From the NCBI GenBank assembly GCA_958450325.1, contig OY288257.1:15581873-15645872 (forward strand): DNA of 64,000 nucleotides, written 5' to 3'. Below, piece after piece: positions 33,533 through 45,372 of this stretch (within the stretch, counting starts at the first letter, position 1; each line of letters opens with the position of its first letter). Below the pieces are notes generated by a model. It saw nothing but the letters and a program-made list of their open reading frames with translations. It was not told the origin of the DNA and did no database searches. The translations under genes and the position numbers were made by a program. This DNA comes from Agrostemma githago. Its lineage: Eukaryota > Streptophyta > Magnoliopsida > Caryophyllales > Caryophyllaceae.

Positions 33533-36500
33533 CCTTACTCGCCCTCGAGTAAGCACAAACTAACTACTAAACTATCCGAGCGGGTATTAGCGCACCCTAC
33601 GCCCTTTCAACTCACGCGATTACACTTAGAGGAAAAGTATACTCTGCAAGGCAAGTAAGGTCTTGCGACAAAACTGTGGATGCAACCGGACACAAACACA
33701 TAAACAAACAAACGTGCAAACAAACAAATAATCGGTTGCACCCAAAAGAAAACAAATACCGCTTCCCTCAAACAAGCGGTGAAAGAAGCACCGGTTTAGG
33801 ACTCGAGGCAAGTGACAACGTTCCCAAGCTAATCATACAAATCGAGATGAACTAAACCCTAATAGTATGACAGCAAAGCAATAAAACCGTTGGTAACTTA
33901 CCTAGGTCCTCCTAACCTTCTAAGAACGTACTACGGGACGATCGGCGGGATGGAAAAAGGATGAACCACGGTGTTAGTCGACACTGTAGGTAAATGAGAC
34001 CCCGCCCCCTTTAGCGATGAGCCAAGAGGGTCGTCCCATGTCCAAAACCGCTTAACTAGTCCAAGTAAAAAGGTGGAAATATTTGCAATGTGAGGGAAGA
34101 CCGACCATTACCGCTATCATCCTTCCTAGGGACTGGGTCCTTTTGTAGGATCTTCACGGTAATAGTCGGTAAAAGGCTTATTTTTGTGGGGTTAAGATCT
34201 TTTTGTGAGACGATTTTCTTTTTGGCATTTTTCTTTCTTTTGCATTTTTGCTTTGTTTGTTGTCATGCCATTTCTTTTTCATCTTTTCTATTTTCTTTTT
34301 GGCTTTTTGTGCCTTTTCTTTTTCTTTAATCTTTTCTTACTTTCATTTTCTTTTCTTTGCCCTTTTGGCTTGATTTGAGTGATAGACGTTTCTTTGCAAC
34401 TAAGAAAGATATTTCAACAATTTGCAAATTTATTGCGTGGATATGTGTAGGAGGTAGGGTAATGGGTGAGTCGGGGAGCGTCCTTCCCTTCAAACCCACA
34501 AAAAGGGGAAAAACTTGGACTAATCGAACAATTCCGAACACGGTCACCTAAGGGACGGGACTCGGCAACCAAGGCCTTTTCACACCGTGGGTGGTCATAA
34601 TGGTCAAAATGCAAATCCCGTAGTAAATCCCTAGTAAGCTAGGTGGACTCAAGGTAACGGACCAACGAAATCATTGATTTAGGGTCATTCTACTAGACCT
34701 AAGTCCAAGACTCGATTCATACTACTAAAAAGGGAAAGTAAACACTTGCACACTAGCCTCAAAACCGGGTTTTCGAAAACCTTTTTACACAAAAGACACA
34801 ACTACACACACAAAACAAAGACTCAACGAAAACGAAAGAAAAAGAGACAAAAGGCAACAATATAAAACAAAACAAGACAAGCACATAAACGAAACAAACA
34901 CCACCCCGAACTTCCAAACAAGTCACCAAATCAACCACAAATATGCATCAAGCTCCACCCGAGCACACAACATCACAATCTCCTCCAAACTCCACCAGAG
35001 ACAAAGGGGAAAAAGGGATAAAAGATGTTACCGGAGGTCTTGAAAGCTCTCCAAAGCTATCGGTGATTTAAGCAACCTATGAGGAAAAAGGGAGGCAAAA
35101 CACGCACAACACAACAAATATACGACAAAACGACACAAAAGGAAAAACTCACAAAATAAAATCTTTTTGATTTTTGTGAAATTTTTTCAAATTTTTAGGG
35201 TTTTTTTTTAAAGATTTTTCGAAAAACTACAAAAATAAAACTAACTATGATAGAATATCGCTCCCCCACACTTAAACCGAGCAATGTCCTCATGCTCGAT
35301 CGTAGTGTATGGAGACACAAAAGAAAAGAAAAGAAACTACGAAAATAAAGCTAAAAATCAAAAAGAAAAGTGAAGAAAGGGTAGAATGTGTCCGGCCGGG
35401 GTGTAGTCAAGTCACCATGGGCCGAGACGAGAAAAGATATGGATGGGGGAAGAAATAAAAAGAAGGAAATAAAAGGAAATGGGAGGGGAGGACTAGGTGT
35501 AATCAAGTCACCTAGCCCGGATTCCGCCTAAATCCGACTAAATCCTTAAAAAAAAGGGTGAAAACCTTGTAAACTTTGGATTTTGAAAAGGACTCTCGAT
35601 GTAGTCACGTCATCGAGAGTCGGGAGCAATAACTACCAAGGCCCCGAGGGCCACCATGACACAAATGATAAGGTGAAGGGGAACATGCAAAGGGAGACAA
35701 GCTATAAAAGACGGAAAAGAAAGGATAGTTGTCGTACCAATCGGTTAGCAACTCACTTGCTCCATCGTCTCAATGTTCAATATTGGCCAAAGCTAGTCTT
35801 CGTCATTGCTATTCCTCTTCAAACTCGATAAGCACGCATGGTTGAATTACAAAGGTATAAGGGGGTGGGATTTGATGTGAATCTCGGTGTAAAGTGAAGA
35901 GAGAATGAGGTGAGGGTATGTATATGAAGTGTAGGGGTCATATGATATGGGCAAGGATAGAAAGGGAGGTTGGGAAGGGGTATATAGTGGTTGGGTGGGC
36001 TCACAAGACAAAGAAGAGGCAAAAAGTGGAGCAGGGGACCATCCCGGCCGGGATGGATGGTCCCGGTCGGGATGACACACCCGTCCCGGTCGGGAATATC
36101 TCGTCCCGGTCGGGATGGCTCCACAGGAAACTCCATTTCTTGTACCCTCATCTCGATCGGGATGGCTCCCTCCCGGTCGGGACGACATATCCTTCCCGGT
36201 CGGGAAGGCTCCTTCTCGGCCGGGAAGAGTCTTCATGACTTCCACGACCCTTAAAGCTTATCCAAAGCTTCAAAAACTGACTCCCTAACCTAGAATCCAC
36301 TCTAACCACAACCATTCCTCTCTAGGATTCATCTTCACTTCACACCTAACAAACAAGCTCAAAGCATTCATCAAAATCCCTCCCTCACATCGCTTATCAA
36401 AATACAAAATTCATTACAAGAGTTTCACAAAACAAACAAAATCAAGAGATAAATCACACAAATACAAACACAAGTACTCTAAAGAAGAGGAAAGAAGAAT

Positions 36501-36790
36501 ATACAACATGACGGTTCTTTAGGAATTCCGTCAAACCGAGGATGGTGGACTCTCATTCTTCAACCATAGCCCTCAAGGGCTTGGAGGAGCAAGTCAAACG
36601 CACGACCGACATCGTAATGAAGGCCCAAAGAGTGCTCGAGCCAAGCTATCCTCCACGGCCTCCAAGGTGGAGGCAAGAAGTAGTCCTCAAAAGACCCAAC
36701 GTCATCTTTCGTGTTGTCTCCGGGGTCTATCCATCCTACGAGCTTCACCGACCTCTTCCTCCCTAGGCACCGTCTCCAATCACTAGCAAG
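33533..36790 (-). other. Element B noncoding interior
   Basis: No supported gene. It holds T-rich low-complexity sequence (34200-34370), the internal purine tract (35260-35276) and an internal promoter-like unit (35981-36227). Open frames on either strand are short and show no recognisable homology. Confidence 0.6.
35981..36227 (-). promoter_or_regulatory. Internal second promoter-like unit in element B: palindrome array plus TATA
   Basis: Minus-strand TATATA (35981-35986) lies 55 bp from an array of ATCCCGGCCGGGAT (36041-36054), TCCCGGTCGGGA-type copies (about 36060, 36081, 36102, 36169, 36194) and TTCTCGGCCGGGAA (about 36212). Spacing matches the LTR promoters, but surrounding sequence differs from the LTR. 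Confidence 0.6.
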
Positions 36791-37864
36791 CTTCTAGTCT
36801 TCATCCTGAGGCACAAAAAACGGCTTTGGCCCCATTTCCTTGTTGCACATCCCAACACCTTCCTCAAGTTGTGGTTCCCCATCTTCATCACTCGTCCCCA
36901 CATCATCTTGGAGGAGAGAATTGAAACTTCTACCGGCGGTTTCAATCTCTTCCAAACTATTACTTGGTTTACTTACAAGGGGTTCTTGATGATTATCCAC
37001 ATTCTCGGACAAGGGCAACTTGGGCTTGTCATTTTCACCCAACAACTTCACAAATTCCACCAACTCATACAACTCACTACCCTCCTCCAATTCTTCACCA
37101 ACAATGCATTCACCAAGGGTCATATCCTCATTCGTCTCTTTTTGGGTAGACGATTGAGGTTCTTCAAAGCAAAGTTCGCTCCTCATAGGGAATTCATTAA
37201 CGGCTTCGTCATTGGGTTGTTCCCCTTCCCCAAATGAACATCCCTCATCAAGTTGTGAAGATCGAGTTAAGAACATTAGGGTTTGAGCTGTTAAAGCATT
37301 CAATCTAGCTTTACATTCCTCTCTTTCCCTTCGGAGCTCGGCCAAGATTTCATAGTCTTTTTGCAATTGGATGGCCATCTCTTGTTGGCTCTTTTGCATT
37401 TGAAGAATCGATTGATTTAACTCCAAGTTGGGCATTTGGTGGTCATTGGGGTTTTGGAGTGCTCCTTGAAAATCTAGATGATGCCCAAGGGGTGGGGCAT
37501 CATATTGTTGGTAGCGAGGTTGAGGTGGTTGGTAGTATTGTGGGTTATGGGGTTCATATTGTGGTTAAGGTGAAGGGTAATGTGGTGGGTTTTGGAAAAA
37601 TTGGCTTCCATACGGTGAATCATGACGAAACATGGTGGGTTCACAATGGTTGCTCGAGTAATAGCCACCATGATCATATGATTGATAAGCGTTCACTTGT
37701 TGGTAGCCGTTTCCATATCCTTTAAGCTCATACCCACTAGTGTCTTGATTACCACAAGAAGCTTGATAGTAGTAGGGAGATGTCATGTCATACCCTTGGT
37801 TCATAGAGGAAGAGGAGTAGCTCATGTTGGCTTCTATGGGTGGGGAGTTTAGATCAAACCTCAT
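36791..37864 (-). pseudogene. Element B gag-position open region (one stop), unrecognised protein
   Basis: It starts about 280 bp after the PBS on the minus strand, where gag should be. Residues 1-99 (37864-37568) are Tyr/Gly/Ser/Gln-rich (MRFDLNSPPIEANMSYSSSS, NGYQQVNAYQSYDHGGYY). A TAA at 37565-37567 follows, then the same frame continues with Pro/Gln-rich text and a 213-residue part beginning NLELNQSILQMQKSQQEMAI, which predicts a coiled coil. The rest is acidic and ends PKPFFVPQDED. No zinc knuckle or core gag domain was seen. It may be a divergent Athila gag remnant; function is unknown. Confidence 0.55.
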
Positions 37865-38140
37865 GCTAAACTCAAAAATCGCGGCTCGTACCCGGTTGAG
37901 GACCTCTCAATCTAGAAACCGTCCGTTAAAGCGGCTCTAAGTTGTAAAGAAGAGGATGGTCACCACCTCTAGGCACAAACTTTAGACTAGCAGCAAACGT
38001 GAGAAGTCTAGTGCTTTTTGGGCACTAGACAAGAGAGAAATAAACTTCACACACAAGAAGCAAAGGAACAAAAAAAAGGGAAAAACACAAAAACAAAGAC
38101 AAAGTCAAGTAAATAGGCAAACAAGGTCTAAACTAGCACC

Positions 38141-38159
38141 GTCCCCGGCAACGGCGCCA
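38141..38159 (-). promoter_or_regulatory. Element B primer-binding site (tRNA-Asp type)
   Basis: The minus strand reads TGGCGCCGTTGCCGGGGAC, three bases from the LTR end. This is the classic Athila-type PBS I associate with tRNA-Asp. Confidence 0.85.
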
Positions 38160-38162
38160 AAT

Positions 38163-39779
38163 TGATGGGAGGGATTTTGCCGTGGATCCCCACCGGTCAA
38201 TAAATAACCAACTACACCTAACACGTAGATAGGGCAAGTCTGGTCGAATCCACGGGGACGGTAAGAGGCGTCTAGACTAAGGTCACCCAAACACAAAACT
38301 AGGTCAACGAACTAAGCTAAACTAGAATGATAAGAAGGGAAGAAGGCTAAGACTATGACTAAGTCGACGGAGAAAACGAATAAGAAAAAGGGCTATGATT
38401 AGGTCGGGTTCAAGGGTGATAGAATGATCGAGGAAGAGCAAAGGTGAAGGGGTAGTCGGGTTATCTAGGTGTAGTCCGGGCTCTCGCTACGTAGACCGAC
38501 CTAGAGGTTCCTCGCTCTCGCGCAAGAACCCATCCTAGCGACACACATGACAAACGTGGTTACTAGCGTGCTTTTGTAGCCTAGGTTACGTCCGGGCTCT
38601 CGCTACGTAGACCGACCTAGAGGTCATCCTCACCACGCTCTCGCTACTAATGAGGGAACCAAACCTACGAGCAAACAACCACCCACAAGAGAAAAGGCAA
38701 GAAAAAAAAGCATATGCATATACATGTCATTGAAGCATTTCATCAAACATGTTCCATGCATCTAACCAAGAGGCAACCAAAACTTCCACCAACATCTTAA
38801 ACAAACCCTTAATCATCCATTAAACCACCAAATCCCCCTACTAACCCTAGCAAGAGAACTACTCAAACATAACTAAACTATTCCTAACCATAAAAATATG
38901 AATCAACACAAACAACAAAACATACATAAAGAAACTAGCAAGAACAATAAATAAAAATCAAAGATTAAAACTTGAAACATTAAACAATGATTAGGAGTAA
39001 AAGTAATAAGAATATTATACCTACTAACAAGAGGAAGAAAGATTGAAACTTGTATTAATAAGAAAAACCTAAAACAATCTCCCAAGGTTGTCAATCTTGG
39101 TTGAATCTTGATGAATTCCCTTAATAAAAGAGCTAAACTAAGATTAACGATAAACTAAAGACTAATCTACACTAATCTATGCTAATCTATGCTAAAGTAG
39201 TCTAGGGTTTAATGGGTAATGAAGAACTTAACATAAGATTACAAGAGGGGGGTATATATAGGGTTACAAGAGTGAAGGAGAAGAAAGGAGTCGACGCGAG
39301 TCTGAACTGGCCCCTTCCCGGTCGGGAAGAGGTGTTCCCGGTCGGGAAGGGTCCTTTCCCGGTCAAAAAGCCCCTTTTCTCGGTCGGGATGGACTCCAAA
39401 TAGCAGCAGTTCAATTCGCACCTTCCTTCCCGGTCGGGAAGGCATTATCCCGACCGGAAAGGACCTTGTAGGCCTCTTTTAAGATCTTTTTGGTCCCTCC
39501 TTGCTTCTCATGGGCTTCCCACCGATTCTCGGGGCTTGGGAATGGGTCCCAAGGTCTCGGGATCGCATCCAAGGCATCGAGTGATCGTTCCTTCTCTTCG
39601 TTGGCTCTAAAAGTGTATGAAATGAGTCGGAATCGTTCCAATTCTTCATGTATGGTCTCGGGAACCTAAAAAGAACTAAAGGAAGCATAAGTAGCCCATA
39701 AACCGCTCCCAAGGAGCGATTCCACAAGGAAAACGGGACCAAAACACAACAAATTTGGCACTACAAACTACACTTATCA
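38163..39779 (-). repeat. Element B 5' LTR (minus strand)
   Basis: On the minus strand begins TGATAAGTGTAGTTTG and ends CCCTCCCATCA. TATA TATATATA at 39253-39260 and the palindrome array at 39315-39460 lie in the U3. CTCTCGCTACGTAG words occur in the U5 part. Confidence 0.93.
39253..39460 (-). promoter_or_regulatory. Element B LTR promoter: TTCCCGGTCGGGAA array 55 bp upstream of TATA
   Basis: On the minus strand, TATATATA (39253-39260) is preceded by palindromes at 39315-39328, 39335-39348, a half copy near 39356, 39377-39390, 39427-39440 and 39447-39460. Core CCCGGTCGGG or CCCGACCGG. Confidence 0.8.
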
Positions 39780-41145
39780 CATCACCAGCTCAGGCACTTA
39801 CATGTACAAGATGATGCCATTCGGGCTCAAGAATGCAGGCGTTACCTACCAGCGATTGGTTGACAAGGTCTTTGAAAATCAGAAGGGTAGAAACATGGAG
39901 GCCTAAGTGGACGACGCAATTCTAAAGAGTAAAGGGGACGCATAGTACCCGAAAGATCTGCAGGCGACCTTCTCTTTCCTGCGCGCATACCGAATAAAAA
40001 TAAACCCCAAGAAGTGCACCTTCGGGGTCTGGTCTGGGAAGTTCATGGGTTTCCTAGTCAGCGCCAGAGGGATTGACGCGAATCCCGAGAAAGTTCAGGC
40101 CGTCTTGGACCTCCCGTAACCAAGAACGATAAGGGATATTCAACGCCTAACTGGCAGGATGGCTGCCCTAGCACGTTTCATCGCCAGGCCAGCCGAAAAA
40201 TCGATGCCTTTCTTTAAAATATTGAAAGTAAACAAGAAATTTAAATGGGAAACTGAACAAAAAGAAGACTTCGAACAACTGAAAGAACACCTGAAGAGGC
40301 TGCCCACCCTGACAAGGCCGGTAGCAGGAGAAAAGCTCTTCCTTTACATTGCCGTGAAAAACTTGACAGTGAGCGCGGTAATTTTGAGGGAGGAGGCAGG
40401 CTCCCAGCAGTCGATCTATATTTGTAAGCCATGCCCTGGGGGCAGCAGAAAAGAATTACCCATTCGTGGAAAAAGCAGCCTATGCAGTCGTCATTGCAGC
40501 CAGGAAGCTCAGGCCTTACTTCGACGCCCATCCCGTCATTGTACTGACTGACCAACCCCTAGAGAAAGTGCTGGAAAAATTTGAGAAGTCGGGAAGACTG
40601 CTAAAATGGGCCATAGAGCTGAGCGGGCTGGGCATATCATACCCGTCCAGAACTGCCATCAAAGCACAGGCCTTGGCGGATTTCTTAGCAGAGTACTCTC
40701 ACTCGGAGGAGGATGATCCGCTTGCTGGCGAGTGGATGGTGTACACCGACGGGTCATCTACAACTAACGGTGCGGGGGCAGAAGTTGTGCTAACTAGCCC
40801 TGAAGGAATGGACTTTGAGCATGCGCTCAGATTCACCTTCCCTGCATCGAACAACGAGGCTGAATACGAGGCCGTACTAGCAGACATCGACCTGGCCAGG
40901 GCTGCAGGGGCCGAAAGACTTGTCTTGGCCACAGACTCTCAGCTCATCGCGAACCATATTAATGGGGAGTATAAAGCTAGAGATCAGGCTATGGTCTCGT
41001 ACCTGGAGAGGGTCAAGCAAGAATTGTCCGACCTAAAGTCATACGAAGTTAGGCAGGTCCCTCGGTCATAGAATAACCGAGCAGACGCCCTGTCTAAACT
41101 AGCCAGCTCCAGTCTACAGGATATAAGAAGATCAGTGTGGGTGGA
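39780..41145 (+). pseudogene. Element D RT C-terminal half and RNase H
   Basis: Resumes with ITSSGTYMYKMMPFGLKNAG, then the catalytic region reads EA-stop-VDDA (39904), so YVDDD is damaged. Further stops occur at about 39943 and 40118. The connection (MAALARFIARPAEKSMPFFK) leads to RNase H with VYTDGSSTTNGAG (D), NNEAEYEAVL (E), LATDSQLIANH (D) and NRADALSKLA (D). The frame shifts near 40425 and a stop lies at 41069. Similarity ends at SVWVDV (41145). Confidence 0.85.
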
Positions 41146-42599
41146 TGTAACAGCCCTAAATTTTCGCAACCAAAATAAGAGAATAAAACAGAAAATTTAA
41201 AGCCGTTACTCCGCACTTAGCTCACAAGGCCAAGTGCAAGGCAAAAGAATAAAATAAGAATTTAAAAGAAATATAAATCCGATAAATAATTAAATGAAAA
41301 CGTTGCAGCGGAAGACTTAAGTCCCACAAATTTCAAAACGGTTTAAAACAACTTCAAACCAAAATTCAACATAAATATATATAGTTCGGAGATAAAAGTT
41401 AAATAATAAAATCCTTCATCGCTCAGCATCCCGAACCAAATGCACCCATGCAGCATATTAAGTATACCTATCAACTGTACCCAAAACACAAATAGGTACA
41501 GGTTCCAGTGGGGGAACGACCCAAAACAAAAGAACGTCAGCAAAGCTGAGTAAAAAATATAATATAATGAAAACGTACACAATAATTATAATTTGTAGCA
41601 AACTGAATTCAGAGTTAAAATCCACCGTCTCGAAACCAAACCACAATACTTTAAAAACATCGTAGCCGAAATCAAAACCAGCCAAAAAATATTTTTCACC
41701 ACCTGTGTGCCAAGGTCCTACCCTTGCACGGTCTAGAGGTATTACCTGTGCTTAGTTCGACTTATATAGTGCGCACCTCTCGCATTTGGACAGTCAGTAG
41801 GATGATGCTGCCAAAGGAGAAAGTCTAACTGCCTAGCAAGTGGGGGCCGGTTACCCCACCTTAATACAACTCGGGCCAAGAGTTCAGTTTCGGGACGAAG
41901 TCCCAGGAACGTCGTGAACGCACCTTAAACCAACTAGACCAACAGAGCTCCCAGAGTCTGTTATAACCTCCAAAATTTTTATCAAAACAATACCAATGTG
42001 TGACTCGTGTCACGAGTTCAATATCCAAAATATTACGAGTATAATTCACCATTGACACAAAAATTTACAGACCGATTTAAAAATATAATTTAAGCCGAAC
42101 ATGCTCTTTACTTAAAGGTGAAAAGGTTAAAACGTCCTTACCTCTCAAGACGGTCAAAACTCAGTAATATTATTCCAAGAATTTCTTCTCCTCGAACCCA
42201 CAGCTACAAATAATATAAATCACTTCGGTAACTAACTAGCACAAACCCTCAATACGTATTTATACCTCTACTCTTAAGGCATTAGTTGAATTATTTACCC
42301 GATAATCCCTCCTAATAGCTAAACTATAATTTTCTTCACTTGGTAGCATAAGTAATGTCTTAACCACTAAGTCAAATCGAACACTCCAAACCCATTTAAT
42401 CAATGAAACGTCGAACCTAATATTTATCCCACGATATCAAATTAACACTCCTACACCCATATGAAAATATGAAATTACTTATATCCATGTGCTATCTGCA
42501 AAATTATTCATCGTCCCCATGCCATCTCATTTCTTTAAGCACTGTCAACCCACATCTAACACCGTCTATTATAGACTTCGACCACCGCACTAAAACATG
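41146..42599. mobile_element. LTR-like block starting TGTAACAGCCC
   Basis: Element D homology stops at GTGGA (41141-41145) and TGTAACAGCCCTAAATTTTC begins, a typical plant gypsy LTR start. No gene is seen inside. The right edge and duplication were not found. Confidence 0.4.
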
Positions 42600-42845
42600 T
42601 CAAATTAAGAGTGCACATTTCATTCCCATGAAGGATATGTGAGAGAAGAAGCAACTTGCTAATGCTTATATACATTATGTGGTAGGACATCATGGGATTT
42701 CTAAGGATATTATATTAGGTAGCGAACATATGTGTTCCAATATTTTGGGAGAAACTTGAGCCAATGTTACCCTTATCTTTTTGCCTAAGGTAAATTTGTT
42801 GTACTTCGAGGACGAAGCTTTATTTTAAGGAGGGTAGAAATATGC
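42600..42845 (+). pseudogene. Degraded gypsy integrase/3' end remnant
   Basis: One frame reads HHGISKDIILGSEHMCSNIL, resembling the integrase core stretch HGIPKSIVSDRDxxFTSxFW with the Asp lost. Near 42805-42836, TTCGAGGACGAAGC..TTTTAAGGAGGG resembles the end of pol and the purine tract of chromovirus-type gypsy elements. Heavily mutated. Confidence 0.4.
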
Positions 42846-43007
42846 ATGACTACTTGTTTTTGTGGTAAACTAAGCATGTTCTTCTATGATTTCATGCTAA
42901 TATCTATTTATTGGTCACAAATATGAATATCTTGCCTATTATTGATTCTTAATAAGCACAATATCATTGGTTATTACTTGAAATTGACTTGTTTACACGT
43001 GTTTATG

Positions 43008-43155
43008 ATTTGTTTGTGCTCAACGCACATATTTGTGGTTTGTTTGTGCTCAACGCACATATTGGTGATTTTGTGCTCAATGCACGTATTGTTGATTTGG
43101 TAGGGCTAACCGCACTTATTTGATTATTTGATTGATTTTGTGCTTTACGCACTTG
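43008..43155. repeat. Short tandem repeats, TTTGTGCTCAACGCACATAT type
   Basis: Four to five diverged units of about 30-35 bp, each with a small GTGC..GCAC inverted repeat. Confidence 0.7.
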
Positions 43156-43234
43156 GAAAATGGTTGAACATGTGAATTTCAAAATTTATTTAAATATTTT
43201 TGTCCGACATGCTTTTAACTTGGCAAGTGATACT

Positions 43235-45372
43235 AGGCATCGTGAATTCGACATAATCTAGCTCCCATATGTCCTTGATGACACCAAAGTATGGCATAGC
43301 AACACAATCACGCATGTTATCTTTAGCATTGGCAACAAACGTTGACATAGCCATCAATGCTACTCCACTATTTTGCATAGTACTTCTATCGTCTTGAGAT
43401 TTTGTGTAAAAAGAATATCCATTAACATCAAAATCTTGATAAGATATGACATGCATCATAGGTCCATCAGCAAGCTTACTTAACAGTCTTATGCACTTTT
43501 GCAGGATCTTCAGCTATTAGAATTTCCACTTGGTCCCTAAACCATTTGACAAATGAACGAATATGCTCCATTGCTAGCCACCTCTCTCCTTTTGAAGGAT
43601 TTTGTTCTTTAAGAAGGGTTTGATGGGCCTCAACAAATGGAGTAACAAGTTTCGCATGCTGGAGAATATACAAATGTGCTTGATCAAGTACTTCTCTACT
43701 AATCAAGACAATTTCTTTGCCAATCGTACCCTTTCCTTCTATTCTGTCTTCATGACGGGATTTTGGAAGTCCAATGGATTTGACATTTGGTAGATAACTA
43801 CTGGCAAACTCTAAAGCCTCCTCTGCCAAATACCCTTGAATCATACAACCTTCTGGTCTATTTGTGTTCCTCACATAGCTTCCTAAGGGTTTCATATATC
43901 TTTCAAATGGATACATATTTCTCAAAAATACAGGTCCACAAATTTTAACTTCTCTCACCAAATGAACAACAAGGTGCTCCATTATATCAAAAAAGGAAGG
44001 GGGGAAAAACATCTCAAGCTGACACAAAGTAATAACAATGTCTCGTTGTAATGCGTTCAATGTATCTGCATCAACAACTTTGTTATATATTCCATTGAAG
44101 AAATAGCACAGTCTAATAATAGCTTGTCGAACATGTTTTGGTAAAACGCCACGAATCGCAATTGGAAGTAACTGTTGTATTAAAGTGTGACAATCATGAG
44201 ATTTCAAACCCACTAGTTTCAACTCCTTCATTGACACAAGCCTTTTTATGTTTGATGAATATCCTTGTGGTACTTTAACACCATGTAGACACTCACAAAC
44301 ACTTCTTTTCTCATCACGTGACAAAGTGAAACAAGCAGGAGGTAAGTAAGTTTTTGAACCTCGAACTTGTGGTGCTAATTCTGGTCTTATCTTTTGTGAC
44401 ACCATATCCTCCCTAGCTTTAACACCATCATTAGTCTTGCCTGGTATGTTAAGAAGTGTGCCGATAAGACTATCGCACACATTCTTCTCAACGTGCATGA
44501 CATCTATACAATGTCTCACAGATAAGTGTTGCCAATAAGGTAAGTCCCAGAATATGGACTTCTTTTTGTACAAGGATCCATTAGGTGGGGACTTGCAAGA
44601 TTTCCCAAATGAATTTTCAATGTTTCTAACTTTTTCAAAAACCTCTTTTCCACTTAAAATCTTAGGACCATCCCTCATTTCTTGTTTTCCATTAAATGGC
44701 TTCTTTTTGTTTCTATAAGGGTGAGATCTATGAAGGAACCTCCTGTGAGCAAGATACACATTCTTTCTACCATGAACTAAACGATCGGAAATTGTGTCAT
44801 CCTCACAAATTGGGCAAGCTTTAGCTCCTTTGACGGGGTACCTGGATAAGTTGCCATAAGCTGGAAAATCATTAATCGTGCAAAATATCATTGCGTATAA
44901 TTGAAATGTCTCCTCACGATAAGCATCATATACCTCCACGCCCGTATCCCATAATAACTTCAAATCATCAATCAATGGCTGAAGATAAACATCTATATCA
45001 TTTCCTGGTTGTTTAGGCCCTGAAATCAGTAGTGTCAACATCATATATTTTCGCTTCATGCTCAACCATGGAGGCAAATTATAAATTGTTAGCAAAACGG
45101 GCCATGTGCTCCACTGACTACTTAGGCTCCCAAATGGATTCATCCCATCAGTACATAGCCCAAGCCTTAGACTTCTGGCATCAGATCCAAATTTTGGAAA
45201 CAAAAAATTTATAGCTTTCCATTGTGTTGAATCGGCTGTATGTCGAATTTTATCATCGGGAACTCGACCTTCGGAATGCCATATCAAGTTCTGAGCATCT
45301 ATACTATTTGCAAAAAGTCGCTTGAATCTTGGTATGATGGGAAGATACCATAAGACTTTAGATGGAGCTCCT
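43235..45372 (-). pseudogene. CACTA (En/Spm) transposase, catalytic and C-terminal parts
   Basis: The minus-strand frame from 45372 to 43476 has about 630 codons. It contains SLRLGLCTDGMNPFGSLSSQ and WSTWPVLLTIYNLPPWL (Tnp2 core), GNDIDVYLQPLIDDLKLLWD, CPICEDDT, LPYWQHLSVRHCIDVMHVEKN, then the downstream domain GLKSHDCHTLIQQLLPIAIR and NMYPFERYMKPLGSYVRN. A shift at about 43476-43490 leads into QDFDVNGYSFYTKSQDDRST and YFGVIKDIWELDYVEF, the C-terminal domain, truncated near 43235. This enzyme cuts and joins CACTA ends. It is related to, but not shown to belong with, the terminus at 49875. Confidence 0.88.

Larger units (their letters stand above)
31883..39779 (-). mobile_element. Element B: complete non-autonomous Athila-like LTR retrotransposon
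   Basis: LTRs of 1633 bp (31883-33515) and 1617 bp (38163-39779) with TG..CA ends and 5-bp duplication CATCA (31878-31882, 39780-39784). The minus-strand orientation is set by the PBS (38141-38159) next to the right LTR and a polypurine tract next to the left LTR. The interior holds one gag-position open region and no protease, RT or integrase. The LTRs are nearly identical apart from a ~27-bp deletion, so it is relatively young. It interrupts element D's RT. Confidence 0.93.
28969..41145 (+). mobile_element. Element D: Tat-lineage Ty3/gypsy retrotransposon, split by element B
   Basis: Gag, protease and the first half of RT occupy 28969-31882. The second half of RT and RNase H resume at 39780-41145. 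The inserted element B is bounded by the duplication CATCA, and removing it restores KCAFITSSGTYMYKMMPFG reading. D and G (691-3390) are close copies of one family. The 5' end is lost in the gap. The 3' end stops at 41145, where LTR-like sequence begins, so integrase and LTRs are absent. Confidence 0.9.

Noticed and set aside
36560..37237. Plus-strand open frames over the element B gag region
   Set aside because: Antisense shadows of the minus-strand gag-position frame.
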